Of a DNA stretch of 64,000 nucleotides, positions 12,145 through 25,600 are shown one piece after another (the first letter of the stretch is position 1; each line of letters opens with the position of its first letter). Under the pieces are notes generated by a model that saw nothing but the letters and a program-made list of their open reading frames with translations, did not search any database and was not told where the DNA came from. Position numbers and translations under genes: made by a program. The stretch covers positions 179,253,296-179,317,295 of the forward strand of contig CM063505.1 of NCBI GenBank assembly GCA_032207245.1, given 5' to 3'. The DNA is from Pardosa pseudoannulata (lineage: Eukaryota; Arthropoda; Arachnida; Araneae; Lycosidae).

Positions 12145-14466
12145 CCGAAAAAGACCAAGGTCTTGTGAAGATGATTCTTGTGAACTTATGCCAATTTCAA
12201 AGAGGATTAATGATCTTCATATTAGGTAAGAGCTGAGAAAATTAAAATTAAACTTTGATTTTTAAAAAGTTTTTTGTATGGGGAAGGAGATATTTTTCAC
12301 TTTTGTTCCTAATATAAGCTTTATAATAAAGCTTTGTATTCTAAAATTTATTTTTGTTGTATTTTTAACTAGGTCTGGATTTTCAGATGCAGATTCATCA
12401 ATTGTGGAAAGTGTAAGTTATATTTGATATATACAAATTGAAATATTTTAATGTGGCCATATTTCTAAAAATTTAATGTAAACATTAATATACCCTATAT
12501 TTTTGTGTATAAGCTGAGAAATTTTGAATCTTTTTAAAGACCTAAAGTGGGGGAGGGGTCAGCTCATATATGGATCATGAAACAGAAGCAATACATGTTT
12601 TTTGGTGACTAAAAGTCTCTAAATAGGCAAAAAATTAACGAATCAGTTTAAAAATAACAAAAACAGTAAAGAACACAAAAGAAAATGTATAACGACAAAG
12701 TTTAAAAAATTAAGTTTGCAAAAATTTTGAAATGAGAAAAGCTCAAAAATTGAAAAATAAATTTTAATTAAAGGAAATATATAAGAAATACTTACTCTGG
12801 AATACTTTGTAATATTACAGTCTTGTGGAATTGCCGATATCCACTTTTTTCTTAATTCTTCATTGTTTGAAAAACCAAAAGTTGACACTTTTTGTCCATC
12901 TTTGCTATATTACTTTTACAGTGCATTTATATAGCATATTACCATTTTATTAAATATTCTAACAGAGAATTATAACGTAGCAAAATACTTCGTCAAACTC
13001 GTACTCATAGAATGTTCGAAACAAAAATTTCTCTCAGTTCAATTAAAACATCGCCAAATACAATGGTCTGTCGCAGTAAATAATATAGCTACAAAGAAGC
13101 CAAACTGAAACAATTTGTGCCACATGATAAATGCTAAAATGTGGAAAACTTACATAGCTCATCTTGGGTCTATGTAACCTACATCATAGGTCATACCGGT
13201 AAGCTGTACTACAGCTTGTTCATTTAGGAGGTGTTGGCCAAGCCTGAGCAAGTTCTGGTTGACTTGTAAAACACAGGAAAGTAAATTTTTTCTATGAATT
13301 CTTCTATACCACATCAGATTGATGTGTGTTGACTCTCCCATGCCTTTTGTTTATACCAATTAGAATTTTCTGCAAGCAGCAAAGCAGTTATTACAAATGA
13401 ATCATTGAATTATATTTAAAAAATTTATTATTATTATTAAACACTTGTTGGCAGAAATTGTTACCAAACAAAATTACAATTTGGTAGTTGTCAGGGGTGT
13501 AGTAAGAGATGGAAAATTACAGGGCGTGTCAGGTAGCAAGACAGTATTGTCACTTAAATACAATTATATAAATGTTTTACATTAAAGATTTAACAAAATA
13601 AGTTATTTATAACATAATCAAACATTTGAAGTAGTTTTACAGATGAGATTTCAATTATTTACAGAATTGGGAGAGGGGGAAATACTGTATAATGTATATT
13701 GTTTATAAAATCAAATGTGCTTCAATTTTAGACACTTGCGCTCAGATAGTGTTGCACTCCTTACTATTATCTAATTTAAAATATATTTGGAAAAAATTCT
13801 TGCCTATGAGTTTTCTAGTTTTTATGAAATACATGAAATCAATTATTATTAGCCCAAGTGACGAAGTTAAAAATATTTCTAGCATTTACTGATTCATTTC
13901 CAACCCCAGTTTAATTTTTTAACCTCCAATATTAATAAAAATAATAATTTTAAAGCTCTAATTTATTCATTAAGCAGTTAATCAGTCATATAAATAAAAA
14001 CATAAAATCAATTTTTATTATTGGATATTATTGGTTCAATACATTTTTACTCTTTCACTATTTTGGTAAAAATTCAGTTAGATTTGGTATTCAAAGGTCC
14101 CATTTCTTCTTTTGGTATTCATTACTTTTAAAAGAATAAGAAAGTAACTTTTCTCTGGTACTTTCAATCAGCTATGTTACAGCTAGAAATAACTAGTTAT
14201 AAATGTGAAGTAAATGAATTTTGTTTAAATTTTGTATTTCTTTTCAGGGGTCAGATGTTCAGTCTCAAAATCAGAATGCAAAGTGCAATACTAACGTCTG
14301 CATGACAGATTTAAGTAAAGAGCCATTTAATAAAGAAGATAATCTGCACTTCACTTATGAACCAGAACTAAGTGTGTCTGAAAATCCTTATTATTATCAC
14401 GTTAATGAAGTTCTGTTTGAGGCTCATATTCAAAGATTACAAAGAATATCAAAAGTTTTATCGTAA
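12145..14466 (+). CDS. Last three exons of an unrecognised small protein gene (5' end not found)
   Basis: Three phase-compatible exons are bounded by good splice sites: 12145-12225 (after a long T tract and TTAG; donor GTAAG), 12373-12412 (acceptor CTAG, donor GTAAGT) and 14248-14466 (acceptor TTTTCAG, stop TAA at 14464). The encoded tail starts RKRPRSCEDDSCELMPISKR, continues INDLHIRSGFSDADSSIVES, and ends with YEPELSVSENPYYYHVNEVL then FEAHIQRLQRI. It looks like a small, soluble, partly disordered protein with a basic/acidic start resembling a nuclear localisation signal and a short C-terminal helix. The KR...INDLHI layout recalls CCDC117/HCFC1R1-type small nuclear proteins, but this is a weak resemblance and I do not assign it. 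Upstream exons must exist because the first exon starts inside a codon. Confidence 0.6.
12796..12909 (-). pseudogene. THAP-like domain exon fragment
   Basis: On the minus strand, inside the intron between 12413 and 14247, a frame reads YSKDGQKVSTFGFSNNEELR then KKWISAIPQD and ITKYSR. It then meets a consensus splice donor (AGA|GTAAGT at 12796/12795). This matches the middle of a THAP zinc-finger domain (F-x-F-P/S...LR-x-x-W-x-x-A-I-P). The domain's first cysteine pair and final C-x2-H would be on other exons, which I did not find. It could be a relic of a THAP-type transposase (P-element/THAP9 class) or an exon of an antisense gene. Confidence 0.45.
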
Positions 14467-15866
14467 GATTCAATATAATGTATATAGTTATAAATATTTG
14501 TACATGAGTTTACTGCTCTTTGGGGTGTGCTTTATAAGAAGCATATTGTTTTTTTTTATGCAGGCATTTTTCATAAATACTTCATCTTTCTCTTCAGACA
14601 TGTTCAGCTTGTTACATTTTTGTTTCTGTAGCTCAAAGTTCTTAACTGATTAAAAATATTTCAACATAAAATTTAATCTTTTATTGTTATTTTCATTTAT
14701 TTATTATTTTCCCCCTGTCTTTTCTGTTTACAGATGAATTTGTTCAATTAGTTTTAAGATTTCATTTTCTATAAGCATTAAAAAACCTCATAAAGTCGAC
14801 TAAATTCAACAATTAAGAATGGATATTTTTAAGATAAAAAGAAATCTTTTGAAGTTCTTAAGTATATAATAGGCACAAATTTGCAAAGTATACTTAAAAA
14901 AATAAATAAAATATAAAAAGAGTAGTAGATTGCACTACTGACTGTTCATTGTACTAAAACAATCTGCTTTTGAATGGTTTCATATATATGATTTTTGGTT
15001 ATTTCAATTAGAACAAGTAAAATGAAACCGTTAATATTATATCTCAAAATTATACTGTAATTAATTATCTGTTTAACTTGTATAAACATGAAATAACTGA
15101 CAAATAAGTATTTATAGATAAAGTTCGATTCTTCTCATTACACTGAAAGTCTCACATAATCTTAGAATTAATAATTGTAATATAAATTTGATAGTTTTGT
15201 GTTTTGTAAATAATATTGTAATGCAGAAATAAGTATTGAAAGATTAAATTTGTTTTGCATCTGGAATAATAGTGAAATTGGGGCTAAATATTATTTTAGC
15301 CTTTTTATAAAACAATGGAAAAAGTAAAATTTTATTAACAAATTTATCCTATTACTTGATAAATTTTATTTCAAAAATTTATATAGAGGCAAGTTGATGG
15401 TATTATAGAATTACACAGAAGCTTTCTAAATATTGTCATTTTTCAAAACTGATTCCTTGCTTTCTTCCCCACCCCTTCCCCATATTTGTAGAGCAATTTT
15501 TTCTATTGTCTCCTTATGGTCACCTTTAAATATGAGGTAGTTTATACATCAGTGTATTCTTTTTACATCTTACTCTGTTGCCATCTCTATTCCCATTTTA
15601 TTTTACTGTCATTGTCTTTTTGATTTTTTAATAATTCTTCTAAATTCAAGACTAGAAAAAAAATAACAGTAGGGTTTTTTTTTTTTTAAGTCATATTTAT
15701 ATTTGTTGGACAACTGTAAATATTTTTAATGTTCTTAAAACTTAAAAATATGTTTCTTTAAATTTGTCAGTTGGATGAATCATACTTTCTACTATATTAT
15801 AATGTCTAGTAAATATTTTGCTTAATTAGTCATTTGAGATTTAAATTCATTTTTTACAACTCTCTA
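14467..15866 (+). other. Likely 3' UTR and downstream DNA of the 12-14 kb gene
   Basis: After the TAA at 14464 the DNA is AT-rich without open frames of interest. Several AATAAA-like hexamers occur (for example near 14900), so the polyadenylation site cannot be fixed from sequence alone. Confidence 0.4.
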
Positions 15867-16665
15867 CAGTGCAACTTGGATAATTCAAGACTGAAAGGAC
15901 TACTAAAAGTGTTCTAATTATCCAAAACTTTGAGTTAAAAAAAGTTGCATCTTTTAAGTTTAATTCTTACCCCATAGAATGCTTGAAAAAATTATTCTGT
16001 GAATAAGTAAATATTTATTCAGAAAGAGTATGGTACTAAAGACACCACATGTGTTTAAACAAAATAAAATTTCATTTTGTAATCTACAGAGCATCTTATA
16101 TTCAGTATAGAAAACTATAGTTTTTTTTTTAAATTTGCAATGAGTAATTGTTTTGTAGAATTCAGCAACTTAAAGTCATCAAAATTATGAAGCTTTTTTT
16201 TGGTAAACAGTTAAACCTTCGCTTACGTTGGGTTTGTCTTTCAGTGTTCTGATGAAATTTGCCTGAATGTAAAATTGCCTTGATAATGAAGGTGTCTCTT
16301 CTTTCTCCTTGATATTATAATCTGCTCCAATTATCTTTCTTAACACTTACTAGTTGTCTTAATATCACAGTTCTCCACAAATTTCCACAATTTTTTCAAA
16401 ATTGACATATTCTTCAAATATCAAGCCCAAATTACTATCCCTTAAATATGGTGTTGAACAAGTAGAGTTATTTTAGTGATGACTTCTCAATGACAAAAGT
16501 CTAAAAAGTTATAGTTTGAAAGCTTTTATAAAACACTTTGAATTAAACAAGTTTAACTTTGGATGTGATTTTTTAACATTGATTTGATGCAGTTCGAAGG
16601 ACTGGGAGAAATCTAATTAACAATGATTTTGAATTAGAGATGTTTATTTTATCCAAGTTGCACTG
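15867..16665. mobile_element. pogo/Tigger-like non-autonomous element
   Basis: CAGTGCAACTTGGATAA at 15867 is mirrored by TTATCCAAGTTGCACTG ending at 16665. Both ends are flanked by TA (15865-15866 and 16666-16667). Terminal inverted repeats of at least 17 bp starting CAGTG with a TA target duplication are typical of the pogo/Tigger branch of Tc1/mariner elements. The 799-bp body has no transposase frame that I can recognise. Confidence 0.75.
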
Positions 16666-17724
16666 TATTTTAATAGATTTCTATTGTAATGTATATTACT
16701 TGTCATAAGATATGTAAAAATTACTATTTCCAGTTGTATTCTTTCATGTATTTAAAATAAATTGTGCTGCTATTATTTTTCATAACAAGCTTTTAAATAT
16801 TGTACATAAATGTTTTTCATGGTTTATATATTTTAGCAAAGAGCATTTTGTTTTTAAATTAATTGGAAAGTGTATTCATATAAAAGTAATTTTATGCTGA
16901 GTACTTTATCCTAAGAACATTCATTGTAGAAATTAAAATGAATATTTTTAAGTAGTTTTGTAATAAAAATGTAAATATAAACTGAGTGGAGAAATTGATA
17001 AACTTGCCATAATACACACTATCAAAATTACTACCATACACAATTTATTTTATCTCTACATTTGTATACATATATATAATTATGCAGATATATATATATA
17101 TGTATATAATCCTTATAATATTTTTTAAAAAATCATTGAAGTTGGATTCATCATTATTATCTTTAGACTTTAATACTTTTTATTTAGGATAGTTAAAATT
17201 GATGAGGATACTTAATAAACAATGCCACTTAAAGTTTTTGAATCAGTTACTTAAGTGACTACTGGAATTTTTGTTCCCAACATTATAAATGAATATTCAT
17301 AGGTGCTAAACTACATTTCCTAACTACATCATTTTTATTCATATGTTTAATTTCCCCCTAAAAGTATCAACTCTGTAAATTTTAAGTTTAAAAAAAAAAT
17401 ATTTTTTTTAATATTCTGTAACACTATCCCCAATAAGATTTCTGATCTACAATTTTACAGAGTTTTTCTCAACATGAAAAGAAGAATACACTGGGCCCTA
17501 GGGCAAATCTCTAAATTGATTCCTGATACAGATAGTAAAATAAGAACTGCAATAGTAAAAATTTATTCAGGCACACTGATTTGACTAATACAAAGAGTGT
17601 TTCACTTAGAGATGAATTCATCAAAAACATTGGAATTAGAATCCCCATTAATGTTTTCTGAAGTAATTACTGAGAAATGTTGTCCATAACTTATGTAATA
17701 TAGATAGTGACACCTCTCAAAGCA

Positions 17725-17905
17725 AAGTTCTTTGATGTCGACACACCGCTAAATCACGCCATTACAGTGTCTTGCAACTTCATTGGTTTGAATCCCACTG
17801 CTGGCGTAGATGTTCATAACCATTTGCATTCGACTATAAGCGGTTGGTCCCGATCTCCCTTGTATAACAAAATAGTAACCGTAGCACTCTAAATCAACTA
17901 ACCAG
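17725..17905 (+). repeat. Diverged tRNA-derived SINE
   Basis: The segment contains a box-B-like GGTTTGAATCCC, then CACTGCTGGCGTAGATGTTC, and further on TGTATAACAAAATAGTA. These match the order and sequence of the better-preserved SINE copies at 37874-38054 and 54042-54212 (there on the minus strand). It is heavily diverged and no target-site duplication was resolved. Confidence 0.55.
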
Positions 17906-18959
17906 AAATCTTCTGAATATTTTTTTTAGTTCTTCTATACTAATAGAAGTTAACTTTTCTATTGCAAATATAATTTATACATGTATGCATGAAATATATA
18001 AAACAAACATTTTTTTATTTCAACTCATGGAGCAAAAATAAAGTGGACCTGAAAAAATATTTTGTATGAAATAAATTTTTTTTTTTAATATACACATTTC
18101 CGTAATACAGTGCCCCTGTTTTCATGTATATAAGGTAGCTATGTATTCTCCCAGTCACCATAAGGTGTATTTCGACAATCTGAAAATTCCAGTATCTTCA
18201 CATATACTGACTAATATTAACGTTGATATATAATAACTAAAAAATATCTAGAATCTACTAAAATTTTTGCGATTCTTCTAACTTGTATTTGCATTCCTTT
18301 GTTTTTCCCTCAGATAAAAAAGATGAAAGTTGTGATTATCATGTATATTAAACCCCACATTCTGGTTAAAACTAATACTTTTCTTCATATAATATACTAA
18401 AATATGTAAATAATATTTTTAAATAGTTAAAATTTCGTATGTTTTGTCAGTTCAGGCAAAATAATCGCTTCTTCTAAAACCTTAAAGGTGAAATTCTTTT
18501 CCAACGGTTCTACTATCGTTTATTATGGCAGGTAAAAATTAGTTTGAAAGTTAGAAATTTGACTTACTAATGATCAAATGTAAGGTGCTGTCTAAGGCAA
18601 AAACAATTGAAAACTACTTTATAAAAGATATTTTAAGTAATTTTTTTCTTGAAATCTATCATTATATTTATAATAACAAAACACTGAACTCATTCGCCTT
18701 TTATTAATTTTATTTAAAAAAATTTCTTTCTCATTTAGCTATGCATAAAAAACCCAAACGTAATTGAGTTGAAGCTATTCTATTAAATACGATCTGTCTC
18801 TAGAAACTGAACTTAGATATCGAAAAGGAATGTAAAATGAATTGGCTCCGCATCTTGTGACGAATCATCACAGGCGGTGAGAGTGGGGGGAACAGAGAAA
18901 GTTGACAGTAAAGAGTAATCGTATTCATATGCTCACCCAGGCGTGAGCCCAAACAGCTA

Positions 18960-19060
18960 ATAAGTACTGAAGACCTAATTGTCACAACAACGATCCGAAG
19001 CGGCTACTAAACCATCATAGTCAGATTTTAATTTTGTCCAACCCAGTAAGGAACAATCAC
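18960..19060. repeat. Dispersed repeat, copy 1
   Basis: The core GATTTTAATTTTGTCCAACC followed by CA(G/A)TAAG matches, in inverted orientation, the sequence at 23650-23690. Weaker similarity extends about 50 bp to one side. The family is unknown. Confidence 0.45.
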
Positions 19061-19195
19061 TAAAGTGGAAAGCTCTCCACTACCAAGAAGAACAGAAGAC
19101 CCAGATCACTTACGGGAAGATTTCTCAACAGTACTCCTTGGGTCAAGCCCTCTAGTACTGACAGGACACCTCTAACTTTTGACACCCTTATATAC

Positions 19196-19348
19196 CTAAG
19201 GGCCGATCCCCCCAAAGTCGTTTAACATCTAACTACGATTATCCAAGATTAACCCTGGCGCCAACCAATGGGAGAACGCAATTCTCCATTTAAACCGAGA
19301 TTAATCGCAGATAGCATTTAAACGGCTTTGGTGGGATCGGTCCTTAAG
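19196..19348 (+). mobile_element. Foldback MITE, copy 1
   Basis: The ends are near-perfect inverted repeats: GGCCGATCCCCCCAAAGTCG at the left and CGGCTTTGGTGGGATCGGTC at the right, flanked by CTAAG/CTTAAG. The centre contains GGCGCCAACCAATGGGAGAA. A second copy at 20581-20724 matches along its full length in reverse orientation. At about 150 bp with long inverted arms it is a foldback-type MITE with no coding capacity. Confidence 0.75.
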
Positions 19349-20580
19349 GAGATATACAACCCGAAGTTGTCTCATATAGCTTTAGCACCACCCAAGGAAC
19401 AAGCTCTTGGTCGCGGACGAGAGAGACGTTGTTCTCAATAAAGAGTAAAGTAGAGACGGTTAGTCGAGGAAAAGGTGATCAGTTGTCAGAATACATATTA
19501 AAAAAAATACGCCTTACCGAGATCATGAAAGTGCACGGCAATGGAATATAACATAACTTTTCAAGATTAGAGTGGAGTAAATACAGCCTTTAAAAAATGT
19601 AGTTCGGGAATAACGATTTCACATTATTGTTGTAGATTTTACAAATTTGCTTATCTGATGAAACAAACTTTCATATTTTGGTTACAAGAAGTTTATTCGT
19701 CCAACAACTTTCTGGGGTACAGTTCCATTGTCTTGGAGAAAGGATTAATACTCAGTGGGATCAATGATCTAGTTCAATGGCATGGAAAGCCTGCAAATGA
19801 TGAAAGGAAGTATGAGGCTAAACCAATACAAGCGAGTAATGGAAACTCAACTACTATCACTACTCAAATAATGGTAAAATGGTCTTCTACACTTCAGTAC
19901 CCTAAGTAAATAGTTTTTCGACTTACTTTCAAAACAATTTTAACGCTAGAACCACTGGAGTCTCGGTCTGAGGGGTTGGGTCAAACTTAACCCGATTGGT
20001 ATGAATCTGTGTTATTATTCAAAAAGACTCTGTATTTATATGCAATGACATTTATTCATTTTGGGGCATTGAATTGTTTAATTGATAAAAAAAATATGAT
20101 ATAATATCGAAAAATATATATAGTTAAGAAAATACAGACAACTTTAATAGAATAATTTAATGTCTTACCAGTCACAGTTTCTTACATAGTTCTGGCGCAG
20201 CTTGGACAACTTTTTATTTGTATATTTTGTGCATTTTCTTCATATTATTATTTTATGGTAGAACAAACATCTACAATTTTGTTTACACACTTGGAGGCTT
20301 AGTAATGAACCCTTTTTAGCATATGCACAGATTCTTCAAAATTATATTTTCCTAGATTTTTATGACTATAAAATTAGGAAAAATCAAGAATTTTCTTTTA
20401 ATTTCGTTAGTAAATTTTTGTGAAAATAGGACACAAAGTTTCGGGATAAAAATTACCCATCCCGCAACACAATAACTCCAGTAAGGTTTGACTTAGAGTA
20501 ATTAGAATTGAAATACGTACATTGCAGCAAAATTATGGTTTTCTATCAACTTCCAGCAATCGGAACTAATAGTTTACGTT
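19349..20580. other. Non-coding DNA between the two foldback MITEs
   Basis: No gene recognised. Around 19400-19460 the segment CAATAAAGAGTAAAGTAGAG could belong to an old LTR, but no partner was found. The 83-codon open frame at 19658-19909 has no domain or splice support. Confidence 0.35.
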
Positions 20581-20724
20581 TGGCTGGTCTCACCAAAGTC
20601 GTTAACGGCCATTACCTCCTAATCACGATTAATCTCTGTTTAAACGGAGAATTGCTTCCCACCATTGGTTTGCGCCATGGATTAATCGTGATTAGCCGTT
20701 AAACGACTTTGGTGAGACCGGCCC
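20581..20724 (-). mobile_element. Foldback MITE, copy 2
   Basis: The left end GGCTGGTCTCACCAAAGTCG and right end CGACTTTGGTGAGACCGGCC are inverted repeats. They extend through GTTAACGGC and AATCACGATTAATC with a small gap. The reverse complement aligns with copy 1 at 19196-19348, including the centre AACCAATGG...GCAATTCTCC and GTTTAAAC. Its arms are more symmetrical than those of copy 1, so it may be younger. Confidence 0.8.
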
Positions 20725-22606
<1,882 letters not shown>

Positions 22607-25600
22607 ATGAGTGGATTTTTTAAAAATTTCGGTCGTTTACCGGCTGAATACAACGAAAGAGTTCATGGACCGTATGATCCATCAGTTTATTATGGGAAGA
22701 GTAAGAAAAATTTTGTTACAAATTCTATCGTTTTCTTTTTGCATTGGTAGTTTGCATTCATCATTTTTACTAAACTCGTTTGTTTAAAGTTCTATGAGTT
22801 CACTTATCGATTATTATTTGAAGTTATTTACTCGTTATACATGGTAAATGCTAACTTCTATTATATAGTCTTACTGAAACAAAAGCCTAGCAAACATCAA
22901 TTCATGTAATGTATGTGAATTTATATTCATGCTTTCATTGTGGGTATAATTTTATAGTAGAATAAATATTTGTGTTTTCTTACACTTATGCAGATCTTTA
23001 TCAGTTATATTTGTTTCTAAACTTATAATTATAGACCATTTTGATGGGCGGGCGGGTGGGGAAAGGGGAAGGTTAGTTTATCCTTGAATATGTAATTTAA
23101 TAACCTCCTATTAAGTTTTTACTATATGTACTCTATCAGTACTTCTTAGCATGCATCCGTACTTATAAAAATATGAAAAATTTGTTGTCCCTTTACTAAT
23201 TCTGAGTGCCTTAGAGTGCCTTTTGTAAGGATTACTGCAGCAGTGAAAAATCACAATTCTTAAAGACACTAGATGCTGATGCAGGCTGTAAGTTATTCTG
23301 AAGTGTTTACTATTGAAAGTAAATTCAGAATTAAGGAAAAGAAATGATTTTCAAAATTAAAGTTTATATAAATGAGCCACATTTAGATTTCTATCACTTA
23401 ATGTTAACAGGTTGTATTTGATACTGGTGATGTCTTTAAGTTTTTAGTTTAGCAACTCTTGAGATAGTATTGAATTCTGAAATGTATATTTACAAATTTC
23501 ATGTTAAAGTTAAACACTTAAGTTTTAAATAAACATTACATGAACTTAGATTACAGGTATAATATTTATATAAATTACTCAGGTTGCATCCAAGGTACCT
23601 GAGTGATCTATGTTCAGCCTGTTAGTTCCCAACTTACCTTTGTAGTGTTTTGCTTCTTATTGGGTTGGACAAAATCAAAATCAGACCTAGAGGGGGCTGG
23701 TATAAGTTAGTAGCTAGGTAGCTACTTCTAGTTGCTGTCATTGTGAAAGTTACTCACATTCAAGCCGTGAAATAAATGGAAATACGCTTACTGACTTTTA
23801 AAACATGAAGCATAGTTAAGCATGATTAATTTAATGCAAAAGGAACAAAATATCAGCAGATGTTCCCATATAAATTATAGTAAAAAATATAAAAATTAGT
23901 AATGCTGAATAAGTTGAAATACTTATAAGAGTAATTTTTAAGAATTTTTGCTGGAAGTAAACTATATAATCTTCAATTGTAGTAATATTAATGCTCTTTC
24001 TTTCAATAGAGGATACTCCTTTTCGGGATGTTAAGATAGGAGAACTTGGTGCATGGCTGTCTAGAAGAAATAAATCTCCTGCAGCTCTAACAGCTGCTGT
24101 CAGTAGAGGTAAGTTAGTGTTTAAGTATCTATGTTAGGAGCAGTTTTTTCAATTCTTATTACTGAAAGACAGTTTCTAAGTTTTAATGGATCAAAAACTT
24201 TAAAAAAAAGAATGCTAACAACATTGAATGAAGTTTTAAAAAAATAGGTGACGAAAACAGATCATTTATTTAAAAGTCTCATACACCATGCACATTAAGT
24301 GTTTCCTTGGTACTATATGTTACAAAGACTTATCTGTGCCATAAACTAAACTAGTGCTGTAAACTAAAGCTTTTATTACTTAAAAGTTCACTGAAATAGG
24401 TTATATTATAGAAAAAATTTTCTAAATATTTTTCATACAAATGCATATAAGGAATACAAATTTATTTTGGAACATATCTTGTAATGTAACTCAAATAAAT
24501 CAAATATAATATTTAAAACTTTTTGAGCAGTCAGGTTTTATGTGAACTAAAATAACTAAAACAACTTTCTCAGGAAACACATTTAAACATTTTATAATGA
24601 AAAGAGGAATTTTTTGGTTCGTTTAATATTCTCTATACTTCTGTGACTTGAAAAGTCAGTGTATTCAATTTTTTCAGTGCTTTTCCTTTTTAAACTGCTA
24701 ATTTTCCACCTGCCAGTAAGCAAGACTTAGCTTAATTCTTTCATTGTATGTTTATTACATACTTAAACACTTCTTTTTCTATTTGTTATATCAAGTTTTT
24801 AAATATAGGCAACATTTCTAGAAAACAATCAATTAAATATTTTTTCTATTATCAAAATTTCTGGGCTAAAATGTTAATTATAATTCAATATCATGTTGTG
24901 TTAAAACTAATAAGTTTTTAGTCTTCCATTAAAGTATTTTGAAAGTATGATGCGATAACATTGTGAAGTATATTGGCTTTATATTTATCATTAAATTTGG
25001 TAAATGAGTGGATTTTGCAAGTCAGTGACTAAAAAAAAAATTTATATCAAACTACAAGTAAAAGCAAAACTTTTATGATATGTATTTAAATAGCTAAACA
25101 AATGTATAAAATATTTTTATATTAATACAGAGGTTTGTGTTATGTGTAATTTATTCTATTTATCTGCATTTTCACATGTTTTCTATTTAAATTATTTTAA
25201 TAAATATGACAACAAATATGTATAATATAATTAATTTTATCAAAAACATTACTTCATTGAGAAGAGTGGTTTTAAAGAAAGTTAATTGCCATGTTTGAAA
25301 TTGTCAGAAATATTACTTTTCAAATTTTAGAATTGGGATTTCAAATTTTCTACTAAAATATTTGGCATTTTTTTTATCAAACATAAACAATTGAAAATAT
25401 ATAAAACATTTTAATCTGAATGGGTCTTAAAATTCTATATCAAGCCGATATAAAATTAAAATATGAAAAAACTTTTCTATGAATAGTTAAATTTTATCTA
25501 CTTATGAATATTCAAAAGTTTTTAAACTCTGAATAAATCTGGAAGTGACTTAATTTAAAAAACGAAACAAAACGGGCCTATTTTTGAAATAAAAACTTGT

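Larger units (their letters stand above)
16668..19195. other. AT-rich intergenic DNA
   Basis: No gene seen apart from a diverged SINE (17725-17905). From about 18830 the composition becomes more balanced, with a dispersed repeat at 18960-19060 listed separately. Confidence 0.45.

Noticed and set aside
13159..13341. 60-codon minus-strand frame in an intron, with a protein-like composition
   Set aside because: No recognisable domain and no flanking splice sites. It may belong to an unidentified repeat.
18520..18530. ATGGCAG|GTAAAA as a possible first coding exon
   Set aside because: Such a short match occurs often by chance, and no compatible acceptor leading to ATP5MF is needed, because that gene has its own conserved start at 22607.
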